From NCBI GenBank assembly GCA_002305955.1, contig DBRH01000020.1:163819-194549 (forward strand): a stretch of DNA of 30,731 bases. The letters are read 5' to 3'. How positions within the stretch are numbered: position 1 is the first letter of the stretch; each line of letters begins with the position of its first letter. This stretch comes from Kosmotogaceae bacterium UBA1373. GTDB taxonomy: Bacteria; Thermotogota; Thermotogae; Petrotogales; Kosmotogaceae. Shown one piece after another: positions 8,886 to 16,671 of this stretch. A program made the translations under genes and the position numbers. Below the pieces are notes generated by a model, which had not been told where the DNA came from, ran no database searches, and was given only the letters and a program-made list of their open reading frames with translations.

Positions 8886-10127
8886 TCAGAAGTTGAGTGT
8901 GGCAAGCATGCCGGCGTAGTACCCGGCAAGCTGGTCCTTCATCGTCGGGTCTACCAGACCCAAGAAGACAAAAAACTCACCCGGGCCAAACGTTTCGGGA
9001 TTTGGCGATTCCGAGAACAGCGCTATCCAGCAGAGCTGACCGGAGAAATCGAGTGTGTAAAGATTGATCGACGACTCGCCTTCTATCTTTATTGTGTGAC
9101 TGGCAGCGATGCTGTACCCTCCGAAGGCACCGAGATAGGTACCGACTATTTCGCCGAGGATTTCGGTCGTCACGGCAGACTCATAAAACTCCCCTACCAT
9201 GAATTTCGCCAGGATCATTCCACCAATACCCAGGTCTGCAACTTCGAACCCATCGCCCATCAAGAATTCAACGGAAAATTCCGGTGGCATTGCGAAGCCA
9301 AAATACTCGCCCTCAACGTCTTTCCAGGAATCTATGTTCTCAATTTCTACATCTTCCCCGGCGAGCAGGCTGGCGATGATTCTTATGAACGGGTCGTCGG
9401 GTACGGTAACTTCCACGACAGGGGGTTCGATTATCTCGGGTGTAACTACCGGTTCGACTATCGCCTCAGTCTGGTAAACGAAGCTTCCCACCACACCGGC
9501 TATCCAGGATTTGGCCATGTCCAGAGCCGGCCCGGTGAAATTCGATGGTTCGAAGAAGAAAATGGCTACGGAGCCGGCGCTTGTAACATCAAGGCTCTCC
9601 TTCGGAGAGTAAACGATCACCGAGGGAAAATCAACGGTTTGCCCCGTTATTTTTAACGAAGCCAGATAGGCTGCCAGCCCGTTGTCGAAAGACCTCTTCT
9701 CTTCGAAAGGCTTCTCTCCGGTAGCTTTATCTCCATACACAGATGAAACAACAGTGTTCAGCAACTCCTGAAGGTCATAGCTTTCGAGCTGATAGTAGAA
9801 AAGCCATCCGAAAAGCCGCCCTTCTGAATCGTATATTCTCACATCGTAATTCACATCGTATTTTTGAGTCGATATCGAAAAATGCTGGGGCAGCTTCAAC
9901 TCTCGATTGCCGACGATAAAAGAGGTCCATGTCGGGTCTTCCGGTTCTTTCCAGCCATCTCTGAAGGATTGCAGCAGAGGATCGACCGTTCTCAGGGTGA
10001 GTGTCTCAAGCGGAGAAACTGCCGGTGTGGTCTGCGTTGCCTCCGGGGTCAAGGTTCTTAGACCCAGCTGTCCAAAAAGCGCGATTGAAATAGTCATAAA
10101 GAGAAGGAATAAAATGAATTTCCTCAT
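8886..10127 (-). CDS. secreted protein of unknown function with two similar halves
   Basis: I do not recognise a family. The 413-residue product begins with a clear signal peptide (about 1-20, ending near ALFGQ, with no lipobox cysteine), then a Thr/Pro-rich stretch (about 24-45). Two domains of about 150 residues follow, roughly 66-217 and 268-410, joined by a Pro/Val/Glu-rich linker (about 218-265). The halves resemble each other by eye: LKLPQHFSIS in the first aligns with FAMPPEFSVE in the second, and the following strand, helix and aromatic-rich segments come in the same order. It is therefore probably a duplicated periplasmic or envelope domain. ATG 10127 has a strong GGAGGTG site upstream. 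The YkgJ-type gene lies 104 bases upstream on the same strand. The role is unknown. Confidence 0.8.
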   Translation of the reverse strand: MRKFILFLLFMTISIALFGQLGLRTLTPEATQTTPAVSPLETLTLRTVDPLLQSFRDGWKEPEDPTWTSFIVGNRELKLPQHFSISTQKYDVNYDVRIYDSEGRLFGWLFYYQLESYDLQELLNTVVSSVYGDKATGEKPFEEKRSFDNGLAAYLASLKITGQTVDFPSVIVYSPKESLDVTSAGSVAIFFFEPSNFTGPALDMAKSWIAGVVGSFVYQTEAIVEPVVTPEIIEPPVVEVTVPDDPFIRIIASLLAGEDVEIENIDSWKDVEGEYFGFAMPPEFSVEFLMGDGFEVADLGIGGMILAKFMVGEFYESAVTTEILGEIVGTYLGAFGGYSIAASHTIKIEGESSINLYTLDFSGQLCWIALFSESPNPETFGPGEFFVFLGLVDPTMKDQLAGYYAGMLATLNF

Positions 10128-10231
10128 ATAAACACCTCCAAGTGAGATTCCAGGTATTACTCTGGTCTAAAGAAAATTGTACTACCACGGCTTATAGATA
10201 TATGCACAGTGGAAAGTGACTCATCTGTAGA

Positions 10232-10861
10232 TCAGGCAGGTTTATCGTACCCCAGCGAACCAAAATGCCATCTCAATCCTATGAATTCAATAGCCTTCTT
10301 CAGAGCCTGATTGATGGGATATACTCTTTCAGCCAGATACGGATCAATACCCCTTACCCGCCTTGCGAAGTTGGAAAACACAGGTATATCGAGGCCGCCG
10401 TTGACACTATCAACGACCTTCCGCATTATATCCGGGTAGTTGACTTTCACGAGTTTGCAGATCACGGGCACCGGAAATGCGTCTCTTCCAATCATTGCGG
10501 AAAAGCCAAAAAGCCGGCACATCAACGGTCTGAATCCATAGTGGCTGCAACCCCCTTCTGGAAGCAATGAGGCATCGTTTTGCAGCAAAACACAGGGATC
10601 ATCTTCTGTCTTTAATTCCAGAATTTCCAACAATTGTCCGGCTTTATCGTTCTGCCATAAGTTCATAGAGAGCGGAAGAAACTCAAGGATAGAAACCTCG
10701 ATGTTCGAAGAAGGCGTCTCGCAACAACTTCTGCAGCCGGGAAGACACCTGAGACCGGTTTGAAGCATCGTTCTGTTTATGCTGGCGTTCAGCTCTTCGT
10801 AGATCTCTTCGAGCTGGGCGATTCTTGCAAATATGTCTGCGAAGTCCAGTTCACTGTTCAT
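10232..10861 (-). CDS. YkgJ-family cysteine-cluster protein
   Basis: The 209-residue protein carries the cysteine pattern of the YkgJ (zinc/iron-chelating, UPF0153) family: CLPGCRSCC at about residues 38-46, a single Cys near 89 (DPCVLLQ), and GGCSHYGFRPLMCRLFGF with two more cysteines. These residues are thought to bind a metal ion or iron-sulphur centre, but no reaction is established for most members. There is no signal peptide, so it is cytosolic. The start ATG is preceded by AAGGAG. The N-terminal 30 residues look helical and the C-terminal 70 residues have no recognisable motif. It lies between a small regulator gene and the duplicated secreted protein on the same strand, which gives no clear functional hint. 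Confidence 0.82.
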   Translation of the reverse strand: MNSELDFADIFARIAQLEEIYEELNASINRTMLQTGLRCLPGCRSCCETPSSNIEVSILEFLPLSMNLWQNDKAGQLLEILELKTEDDPCVLLQNDASLLPEGGCSHYGFRPLMCRLFGFSAMIGRDAFPVPVICKLVKVNYPDIMRKVVDSVNGGLDIPVFSNFARRVRGIDPYLAERVYPINQALKKAIEFIGLRWHFGSLGYDKPA

Positions 10862-11170
10862 AGATCACACTCCTTGAGAGCCGGAAGATCAACGTGCCGG
10901 GTTTCGAAATAAATACACTTGATTATTCAAGAAAGCCGTTTAGATACATTCAGCGGCTACCACACCCGGATATAGGTGTAAATCTCCGTAATGCTTCACT
11001 TTCAAATACTAATCTTCGCAGATTAATTCCCGTAGTTCGTATTCTTAAAGAATCTCGCAACAGTTACACAAACAAGGGGCTGTCATGTAATACGAAGATG
11101 GTTACTCTTTGCTTTGAAGAGTTGTTGTCTTCTATATCATCAAATAAGAGGAGGCCCTTGAACTTATACT
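10862..11170. other. 309-base spacer with three short inverted repeats
   Basis: This gap lies between the YkgJ-type gene and the small regulator, both on the minus strand. It contains CTTGA-TTAT-TCAAG (10918-10931), TAATCT-TCGC-AGATTA (11010-11025) and ATTCTT-A-AAGAAT (11041-11053). None has a GC-rich stem with a T tract, so I do not call a terminator. The first lies about 60 bases upstream of the YkgJ start and could be an operator. An open frame on the plus strand (10894-11232) has no family resemblance and runs antisense into the regulator gene, so I did not annotate it. Confidence 0.4.
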
Positions 11171-11683
11171 TCACTCTTCCCGGTTTTCTTCCACTGGTTT
11201 CTCCGACTCGGTGTCGAAAAGCCAGTGAATGAACTGAGCAAAACCCTGTCCGGCAGATTTCAAAGCCTTTTTGAAGGCGTCTACCGTCGTATTCACATCC
11301 TGTCTGTACACGACGAGCTCCGAAGTTGCAGGCGTTTCCTCCTCCGATAATGATTCCAGCTTTCTTATAAGGTTTTCTATCACTTCTTTGCTTTCTTGAA
11401 GTTCGCTTCTCAGAGATTCGTTTTCCCATTCTAGATCGGAGAGCTTTTTCTGAAGTACAGCGACCTCTTCGGATCCAGAGCTTCGATACACATCTTCAAA
11501 GGCTTTGTGGGCAGCCTCTTTAATGGTAAAGCCACTGGCTGTGTATTGGGGAATCTTTTTGACGACCGAAACCGTGCTTTCGTCGATCGCCTTCACCAGA
11601 CCCTCATCGATAAGGACCTTTGCGTAGTTCCTGACGGTGTCATACTTAAGACCACTCACCTGAGAAAGTTCCCTGTAGTTCAT
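11171..11683 (-). CDS. small DNA-binding protein: N-terminal winged helix plus coiled coil
   Basis: The 170-residue protein starts with an HTH-like segment (YRELSQVSGLKYDTVRNYAK, about residues 3-22, then a wing ending in TVSVVKKIPQY), resembling the DNA-binding half of small bacterial regulators. A helical, Glu/Lys/Leu-rich stretch from about 72 to 115 shows heptad-like spacing (VAVLQKKLSDLEWENESLRS and following), so a dimerising coiled coil is likely. The C-terminal 50 residues contain an amphipathic helix (FKKALKSAGQGFAQFIHWLF) and an acidic tail. No ligand-binding domain is visible. The start has GGAGGGG upstream. It is divergent from the Eis-like acetyltransferase, and the intergenic region holds two palindromes, so autoregulation and control of the acetyltransferase are plausible. 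No specific family name is offered. Confidence 0.75.
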   Translation of the reverse strand: MNYRELSQVSGLKYDTVRNYAKVLIDEGLVKAIDESTVSVVKKIPQYTASGFTIKEAAHKAFEDVYRSSGSEEVAVLQKKLSDLEWENESLRSELQESKEVIENLIRKLESLSEEETPATSELVVYRQDVNTTVDAFKKALKSAGQGFAQFIHWLFDTESEKPVEENREE

Positions 11684-11766
11684 GGTTACCCCTCCATGCT
11701 TCGATTATCATACGCCATATAAAGTATAGCAGAGTGTCCGCAAATTCCTTCTCAATATCCGTTTCT

Positions 11767-11806
11767 AACCTTTCAAAAGGTTTTCGGACATACCATCTGG
11801 TATCAT
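11767..11806 (+). promoter_or_regulatory. extended -10 promoter with two palindromes (candidate operators)
   Basis: The divergent gap between the winged-helix gene and the acetyltransferase contains a perfect inverted repeat AACCTTT-CA-AAAGGTT (11767-11782) and a second, ATACCA-TC-TGGTAT (11790-11803). Their centres are 22 bases apart, about two helical turns. The second overlaps an extended -10 element, TGGTATCAT (11798-11806), reading toward the acetyltransferase. A regulator bound here would cover the promoter. No good -35 hexamer is present at the normal spacing, which extended -10 promoters tolerate. Confidence 0.5.
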
Positions 11807-11879
11807 AGTTGATATGCAAATCGAGTCGGTACCGTTTGAAACTGTTAACCGACGGGTGGAGGAGGTGTATTCGAAAAAT

Positions 11880-13091
11880 ATGGAAATCAGAAAACTCGAT
11901 AACACCTACAGAGAAAGGATCATAGAAATATTCACCATTTGCTTCGATTACAAATTCGATATCGACGAGGATGGACCTTTCTTCGACGATCCTTCCTTGT
12001 GGGAATGTGTGTGGGGCGCCTTCGACGGCCAGACGCTTATTGCCAGTTACATAAGCTACAAACAGCGAGTGAAGATACGTAACAGGGCGATCGAATGCCG
12101 TTATCTGGACGGTGTCGCGACTCTTCCTGAATACAGGAACATGGGTATAATCAAAGATATCTTTATGAGAGATTGTGCAGATGCCCTCGACAATGGAATA
12201 AACATCATGATGTTGGATCCTTTCAAACACGACTACTACCGTAAGCTCGGCTTCGAAACAGCACTTGAGAACCTGAACCTGAGTTTCGATTACTCCCTCC
12301 TCTCGAGAGAGATGGTTGAAAACGATTTGAGAATTGTGTCGGGCATGCTCTTTCAAAAAGACTCTATGAAGTCACTGGTGGAAGCCGCTCTCGAAAAGCT
12401 ATGGGAAGAGTCGAGGTACGCAGAAGTCAAAGAAATAAGCGCCTACAGTCAGGGCATTTACCGCGAGAAGGATCTTTTGTGTGCCGTGGCGCTCGATGAT
12501 GATGACCTGCCGCATGGTTTGATTCTGTATTCTAAAAAAGAACGTAAAATGAATATCAGACGTTTTAGTTTCACAGATCTACAGGGTTTCTACGCTCTGA
12601 AGAAGTTTCTGCTGAACCACAGAGATCAACTGTCATCCTTCGAAATCAGAAGGGTTCCTCCCGACTTCCCGGTCGAACTCCTTCTACACTCTGGCTGGCA
12701 GGCCGGCAAATTCGCCGAATTGAAGGATTTTTCTTCGAGGATGATGAGAATCCTATCGCCGGTCGCGGTCATTTCGGAACTGATGAACAAGAAAATTCCC
12801 GATCGTGTCATAATCGAAATAGAAGACAGGAACCTGCCACAGAACAACTTGTCGTTGTCCGTCGGGAACGGCGAAGTGGTAACATCTACTGATCGACACG
12901 GTCTTTCGATATCTATCTCCGATCTGGTACCTATCGTGACCGGCAGGATTTCGGCATCTAGACTGTGGAGAATGGGGAAACTTGGCAAAGGGGAATGCGG
13001 AAAGCTCTCGTGGGGCATCACCGAAGTTCCCCTGGATGTCCAGATCCTGGACTCTCTCTTTCCCCGTATCACTACCCATAACGTACATTGA
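11880..13091 (+). CDS. Eis-like GNAT N-acetyltransferase
   Basis: A 403-residue acetyltransferase with the three-part layout of the Eis family: an N-terminal GNAT domain with the acetyl-CoA loop (VATLPEYRNMGIIKDIFMRD), a second divergent GNAT-like domain (about 150-285), and a C-terminal SCP2-like domain (about 290-403, RVIIEIEDRNLPQNN onward). Family members acetylate amines on small molecules or proteins; the substrate here is unknown. The open frame extends back to ATG 11814, but an extended -10 element at 11798-11806 would start the transcript at about that position, and GGAGGAGGTG (11858-11867) precedes ATG 11880, so I choose 11880. The resulting length equals typical Eis proteins. A secreted-protein gene follows 20 bases downstream. 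No signal peptide or membrane segment was seen. Confidence 0.85.
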   Translation: MEIRKLDNTYRERIIEIFTICFDYKFDIDEDGPFFDDPSLWECVWGAFDGQTLIASYISYKQRVKIRNRAIECRYLDGVATLPEYRNMGIIKDIFMRDCADALDNGINIMMLDPFKHDYYRKLGFETALENLNLSFDYSLLSREMVENDLRIVSGMLFQKDSMKSLVEAALEKLWEESRYAEVKEISAYSQGIYREKDLLCAVALDDDDLPHGLILYSKKERKMNIRRFSFTDLQGFYALKKFLLNHRDQLSSFEIRRVPPDFPVELLLHSGWQAGKFAELKDFSSRMMRILSPVAVISELMNKKIPDRVIIEIEDRNLPQNNLSLSVGNGEVVTSTDRHGLSISISDLVPIVTGRISASRLWRMGKLGKGECGKLSWGITEVPLDVQILDSLFPRITTHNVH

Positions 13092-13111
13092 GAGTATAGA
13101 GGTGGTTTGTT

Positions 13112-13888
13112 TTGAGAAGAGTTTTTCTGTTTCTTTCGTTATTGTCCGTCTGCATGGCCTTTTCTTTCGTTCCGCTTGAGGAACCTATAACACTTGGGCA
13201 GTTCGGTTTTGTGGACGATGTGAAAACCGTTAAAGTGAAGATTACCCCGATCGGGGCACAAACACCGGAATCCCAGTCCTACGAGTTGACGTTTGATGAA
13301 AACGGTTTCATCACCTCCCAGAATATGGGAGAGATAGCCGTGGAGTACAGGTACGATGATCAAAAAAGGCTTATGACGAAGCTCTTTGTAGATTCCTCCG
13401 GCCATCTGCTTCAGAGGATATCCATCGAATACGCCGGAGACAGTTATACCGCCATCGCATATGACGGTTCTAACCTTGAAGTGGGCCGAACACAGTACAT
13501 ATTCGATATTCAGAACATCACACTCGCCTTTTCCAATACATCAGAGAGCAGCTCTTCACGGAACACGCTTTACTTCGATTCGAACTACATGAACTACCGT
13601 CTGGTTTCATACATAACCGAAAGAGTTGAGGAGAGCGATCTTTACGTCAACATGGTCGTGGAGATCGAGCTCGACTATAACGAGTTCGGACAGTTCAAAG
13701 GTCAGAAAATGATCGTAAGAGTTAGGAACGAAGGTCAGGAAAGATCCATGGAAATCACTACCAGGGCCGACTGGTTATTGACTGACGAAAAGGGGAATAT
13801 CACCAGCGAAATACAGAGAACAGAGTATTCCGACGGCAGCAACCCTCCAGAGGAATTCATCTATTCCAGGGAGTTCACGTACTATTGA
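13112..13888 (+). CDS. secreted protein of unknown function, beta-rich
   Basis: I do not recognise a family. The 258-residue product has a signal peptide (about 1-17, MRRVFLFLSLLSVCMAF). A cysteine at 14 lies within the hydrophobic stretch but is not followed by a lipobox-like context, so lipidation is doubtful. The rest is composed of alternating strands and turns with motifs such as YRYDDQKRLMTKLFVDSSG and ELDYNEFGQFKGQK that resemble the Y-D-x-x-G-x-L turns of RHS/YD repeats, without a full repeat array. TTG 13112 is used because GAGGTGG lies at 13099-13105 and the signal peptide begins immediately. It lies 20 bases after the acetyltransferase and is probably co-transcribed with it. Periplasmic or surface location is inferred. 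Confidence 0.78.
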   Translation: MRRVFLFLSLLSVCMAFSFVPLEEPITLGQFGFVDDVKTVKVKITPIGAQTPESQSYELTFDENGFITSQNMGEIAVEYRYDDQKRLMTKLFVDSSGHLLQRISIEYAGDSYTAIAYDGSNLEVGRTQYIFDIQNITLAFSNTSESSSSRNTLYFDSNYMNYRLVSYITERVEESDLYVNMVVEIELDYNEFGQFKGQKMIVRVRNEGQERSMEITTRADWLLTDEKGNITSEIQRTEYSDGSNPPEEFIYSREFTYY

Positions 13889-13921
13889 CGACGATTCGCT
13901 TCAGGTAGCAAATCCGGCCAC

Positions 13922-13935
13922 GTAACATATGTTAC
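13922..13935. promoter_or_regulatory. GTAAC-N4-GTTAC palindrome, candidate HcpR (CRP/FNR-family) site
   Basis: The perfect 14-base palindrome GTAACATATGTTAC lies 60 bases upstream of the hybrid cluster protein gene. From memory, comparative-genomic work on HcpR, a CRP/FNR-family activator of hcp, gives GTAAC-N4-GTTAC as the motif in clostridia and Thermotogales, an exact match. Its centre (13928.5) is about 41-46 bases before the start expected from the -10 element at 13962, the usual place for a CRP/FNR activator that replaces a -35 box. The HcpR gene is not in this window. Confidence 0.7.
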
Positions 13936-13955
13936 AGACCTAGAATGCACCTACC

Positions 13956-13974
13956 GGTTACTATATTTGTAACC
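13956..13974 (+). promoter_or_regulatory. hcp core promoter (-10 TATATT) within an inverted repeat
   Basis: TATATT at 13962-13967 is a plausible -10 element; no recognisable -35 hexamer stands 16-18 bases upstream, consistent with activator dependence. The element lies inside GGTTAC-TATATTT-GTAACC, whose six-base arms repeat the GTTAC/GTAAC half-sites of the upstream palindrome in the opposite orientation. A strong AGGAGG (13981-13986) follows before GTG 13995. Confidence 0.45.
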
Positions 13975-13994
13975 AGTAAAAGGAGGGATGCAAG

Positions 13995-15656
13995 GTGTTT
14001 TGCTATCAATGTTCAGAGACCATGAAGGGAACGGGTTGTACTGTCAGAGGGGTCTGTGGAAAGGAACCGGAAGCAGCCAGTCTCCAGGATCTACTCATCT
14101 GGTTGCTCAAGGGAGTCTCTTTCTGGGGAAACGGCGCCAGAAAACTCGGTGTCCGGAGTGAAGAAGTGGATCTCTTCGTGGCCGAAGGACTTTTCACAAC
14201 CATAACCAACGTCAACTTCGATCCTTTGAGCCTTGGAAAGAAGATTGAACATACACTGAAGATCAGGGACAGGGCCGAAGCTCTGTTTAGAAAAGCCTTC
14301 GCAGATAAGAATGGAAAGGATTACACGGGTACCGTCCCAGAAGCTGCCAGCTGGAAATTGGCCGGGGGGATCGATGTTTACGAAATGAAGGGTTCCGAAG
14401 TTGGCGTAATGGAAACCAAGGATCCCGACATAAGATCTTTGAGAGAACTGCTGGTCTATGGCCTAAAAGGCATAGCCGCTTACGCAGACCACGCATACAT
14501 ACTGAAGCATGCCGACGATTCGGTACTCGCTTTTCTACAGGAGGCCCTTGCCGCAACTCTCGATGATTCTCTTTCCGTAAACGATTACGTCAATCTCGTC
14601 ATGAAGGCCGGAGAACATGCCGTGAAGGCCATGGCCCTGCTGGATGGGGCGAACACTTCCACTTATGGTAATCCTGAGGTCACCTCCGTCTTCACCGGTA
14701 AGCTAGAAGGTCCTGGAATACTCGTCAGCGGTCACGATTTACTCGATCTTGAAGAGCTTTTGAAGCAGACAGAGGGAAAGGGGATCAACATCTACACTCA
14801 CGGTGAGATGCTCCCGGCCAACGCTTATCCTGGCCTGAAGAAATATCGACATCTGGTGGGTAACTACGGCACTTCCTGGTACAACCAGCAAAAGGAATTC
14901 GAAGAGTTCAGGGGTCCGATCGTTATGACCACCAACTGCATTCAGAAACCAGTAGATACTTACAAGGACAGGATCTTCACGACGGGTCTTGTGGGATGGC
15001 CGGACGTCTCTCACATACCCAACAGAACCGGTAAACAGCCCAAAGACTTCTCGCCGGTGATCGAAAAAGCTCTGGAAATAGGTGACATAGGCATCAAACA
15101 TGGAAAACACATAGTGGTAGGCCTGGCTCATGATCAGCTATCGAAAGTGGCAGACAAGATAATCGACGCCGTTAGATCGGGAAAGATCAAGAAGTTCGTT
15201 GTCATGGCCGGCTGCGACGGCCATGCTAAAGAGAGACAGTACTACACGGACCTTGCAGGCGCCTTGCCGGGAAATACCGTTATACTCACCGCCGGTTGTG
15301 CTAAGTACCGCTACAATATGCTAGAACTTGGAGATATCGGAGGCATTCCAAGAATAGTGGATGCCGGTCAGTGTAACGACAGCTACTCACTGGCAGTCAC
15401 CGCCCTCAAACTCAAGGAAGCTTTCGGACTGGAGGATATAAACGATCTTCCGATAGAATACGACATAGCATGGTACGAACAGAAAGCCGTGGCCGTTCTT
15501 CTGGCTTTGCTTTACCTGGGAGTCAAGGGAATCAGATTGGGGCCGGTTCTCCCTGCCTTCGTATCGCCGAACGTATTGAAGGTGCTGGTCGATAACTTCA
15601 ACATAAGACCTATCACCAACGTAAAAGAGGACCTAGCTTCAATAATCGGCCGATAG
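13995..15656 (+). CDS. hcp: hybrid cluster protein (hydroxylamine reductase)
   Basis: Cytosolic iron-sulphur protein of 553 residues that handles nitrosative stress; known members reduce nitric oxide or hydroxylamine. The N-terminal cluster ligands are Cys3, Cys6, Cys15 and Cys21 (MFCYQCSETMKGTGC, then VRGVC), the spacing of the class found in strict anaerobes. The hybrid-cluster region is complete: GHDLLDLEELL, NIYTHGEMLPANAYP, TTNCIQKP, AGCDGHAKERQYY, AGCAKYRYN and DAGQCNDSYS. GTG 13995 follows AGGAGG at eight bases; no upstream in-frame start is better placed. It is preceded by a candidate HcpR site and a -10 element. The last 18 bases overlap the 3' end of the convergent hydrolase gene. 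No partner ferredoxin/reductase gene (hcr) is adjacent. Family assignment is very secure. Confidence 0.97.
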   Translation: MFCYQCSETMKGTGCTVRGVCGKEPEAASLQDLLIWLLKGVSFWGNGARKLGVRSEEVDLFVAEGLFTTITNVNFDPLSLGKKIEHTLKIRDRAEALFRKAFADKNGKDYTGTVPEAASWKLAGGIDVYEMKGSEVGVMETKDPDIRSLRELLVYGLKGIAAYADHAYILKHADDSVLAFLQEALAATLDDSLSVNDYVNLVMKAGEHAVKAMALLDGANTSTYGNPEVTSVFTGKLEGPGILVSGHDLLDLEELLKQTEGKGINIYTHGEMLPANAYPGLKKYRHLVGNYGTSWYNQQKEFEEFRGPIVMTTNCIQKPVDTYKDRIFTTGLVGWPDVSHIPNRTGKQPKDFSPVIEKALEIGDIGIKHGKHIVVGLAHDQLSKVADKIIDAVRSGKIKKFVVMAGCDGHAKERQYYTDLAGALPGNTVILTAGCAKYRYNMLELGDIGGIPRIVDAGQCNDSYSLAVTALKLKEAFGLEDINDLPIEYDIAWYEQKAVAVLLALLYLGVKGIRLGPVLPAFVSPNVLKVLVDNFNIRPITNVKEDLASIIGR

Positions 15657-16631
15657 AAATCGATCGAAGAACTCCACCACGATACCGGCTATCTCGAGTA
15701 ATGAAGGACTGATTTTTCCACCGCTGGGCACAAAACCGTGCCCGGCGTTTTTCACTATGAGGAGTTCGGTATAATTACCGCTATCCACGAGCGAATGATA
15801 AAACTCTTCGGACTGGTACGGGGGTACGACTGCATCCTTATCGCCCTGTACTATCAAAAAAGGCGGACCATCGCCCCTAACATATTCCACAGGGCTCGCT
15901 ACCTTCAAAGCGTCGTCCCCCTTTCCGAAAATCTTCTCGGCGAGCATTTTCTCCAGACCGGTGAAGAGACTTTCCAGATCGGTAGGACCGAAGAGGTTGG
16001 CAACGGCCATCAGATCATCGGATACTTCTTTGTATTGATCGTTCCTGAAAAGATCGTAGTCGGGAGTCAATCCTGCCAGCGAGACCAGGTGTCCACCTGC
16101 GCTCGTTCCGAAGGCACCGATTCTGGAAGCATCTATCCCGTAAACAGCCGCATTTTGCCTGAGAAATCTAACTGCTGTCTTCACATCCATAATCTGAGCC
16201 GGAAATATATGAGCAGGAGCCAGTCTGTAATCGATGGCGGCAACCAAATAGCCGTTCTTGACGAGCTCGGCTATTATCAGCAGACCCGGACCGGACTCTT
16301 TGTTACCGCTGGCCCAGGCTCCACCGTGAACATAAATCACCGTGGGAGACTCTTCCTTCATTTTCTGGGGAAAGTAGATATCCATAGTTAGAGTCTCTCT
16401 GTCTACTCTCGAATACTCGACATCGTAGTCGATGATGAGATACCCTTCCACCATTCCACCGGGAAAGTGAATCCCGTCTTCTCTTATGCTGTAGTCCTTC
16501 GATTGGCGCGAAGAGATGAAGAGCTGTTCGATCATCTTGAAAGCCGATCTCACCTGCGAAAAAAAGGAACCGGCAATTGCGTATGTATTTAGAAACGCAA
16601 CCAATACGAGTAGTGGAAGGAATCTTTTCAT
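15639..16631 (-). CDS. secreted or membrane-anchored alpha/beta hydrolase (HSL/BD-FAE type esterase)
   Basis: The 330-residue protein has an N-terminal signal peptide or signal anchor (about 1-20, MKRFLPLLVLVAFLNTYAIA) and a carboxylesterase-type alpha/beta hydrolase domain (about 85-325). Visible motifs are the oxyanion-hole HGGAW, DYRLAPAHIFPAQIMD, the nucleophile elbow GTSAGG, the acid DKDAVVPP and the catalytic histidine in NAGHGF, so the triad is complete. Family members hydrolyse short acyl esters, including acetyl groups on sugars; the extracytoplasmic position would suit deacetylation of polysaccharide fragments, but this is inference. It lies 40 bases downstream of the coiled-coil envelope gene on the same strand. 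Its 3' end overlaps hcp by 18 bases. The ribosome binding site (AGGATAA) is weak, so expression may depend on read-through from upstream. Confidence 0.88.
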   Translation of the reverse strand: MKRFLPLLVLVAFLNTYAIAGSFFSQVRSAFKMIEQLFISSRQSKDYSIREDGIHFPGGMVEGYLIIDYDVEYSRVDRETLTMDIYFPQKMKEESPTVIYVHGGAWASGNKESGPGLLIIAELVKNGYLVAAIDYRLAPAHIFPAQIMDVKTAVRFLRQNAAVYGIDASRIGAFGTSAGGHLVSLAGLTPDYDLFRNDQYKEVSDDLMAVANLFGPTDLESLFTGLEKMLAEKIFGKGDDALKVASPVEYVRGDGPPFLIVQGDKDAVVPPYQSEEFYHSLVDSGNYTELLIVKNAGHGFVPSGGKISPSLLEIAGIVVEFFDRFLSADY

Positions 16632-16671
16632 TATACTTATCCTGATTCGACTTCAAACCGGGCTAAGAAAC

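Noticed and set aside
9199..9477. Repeat-like low-complexity plus-strand frame
   Set aside because: It mirrors the Pro/Val-rich linker of the minus-strand secreted protein and is not an independent gene.
8856..9656. 266-codon plus-strand frame opposite the duplicated secreted protein
   Set aside because: It is antisense to a gene with a clear signal peptide and ribosome binding site, has no motifs, and its composition looks like a reverse-frame shadow.
10894..11232. 112-codon open frame on the plus strand from GTG 10894
   Set aside because: It has no ribosome binding site or family resemblance and its last third is antisense to the well-supported winged-helix gene.
11814..11879. N-terminal extension of the acetyltransferase to ATG 11814
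   Set aside because: The extended -10 at 11798-11806 would leave this ATG without a leader, and a ribosome binding site precedes ATG 11880.
15738..16391. 217-codon plus-strand frame opposite the alpha/beta hydrolase
   Set aside because: The minus-strand frame encodes a complete catalytic triad and hydrolase motifs, so this is a shadow.
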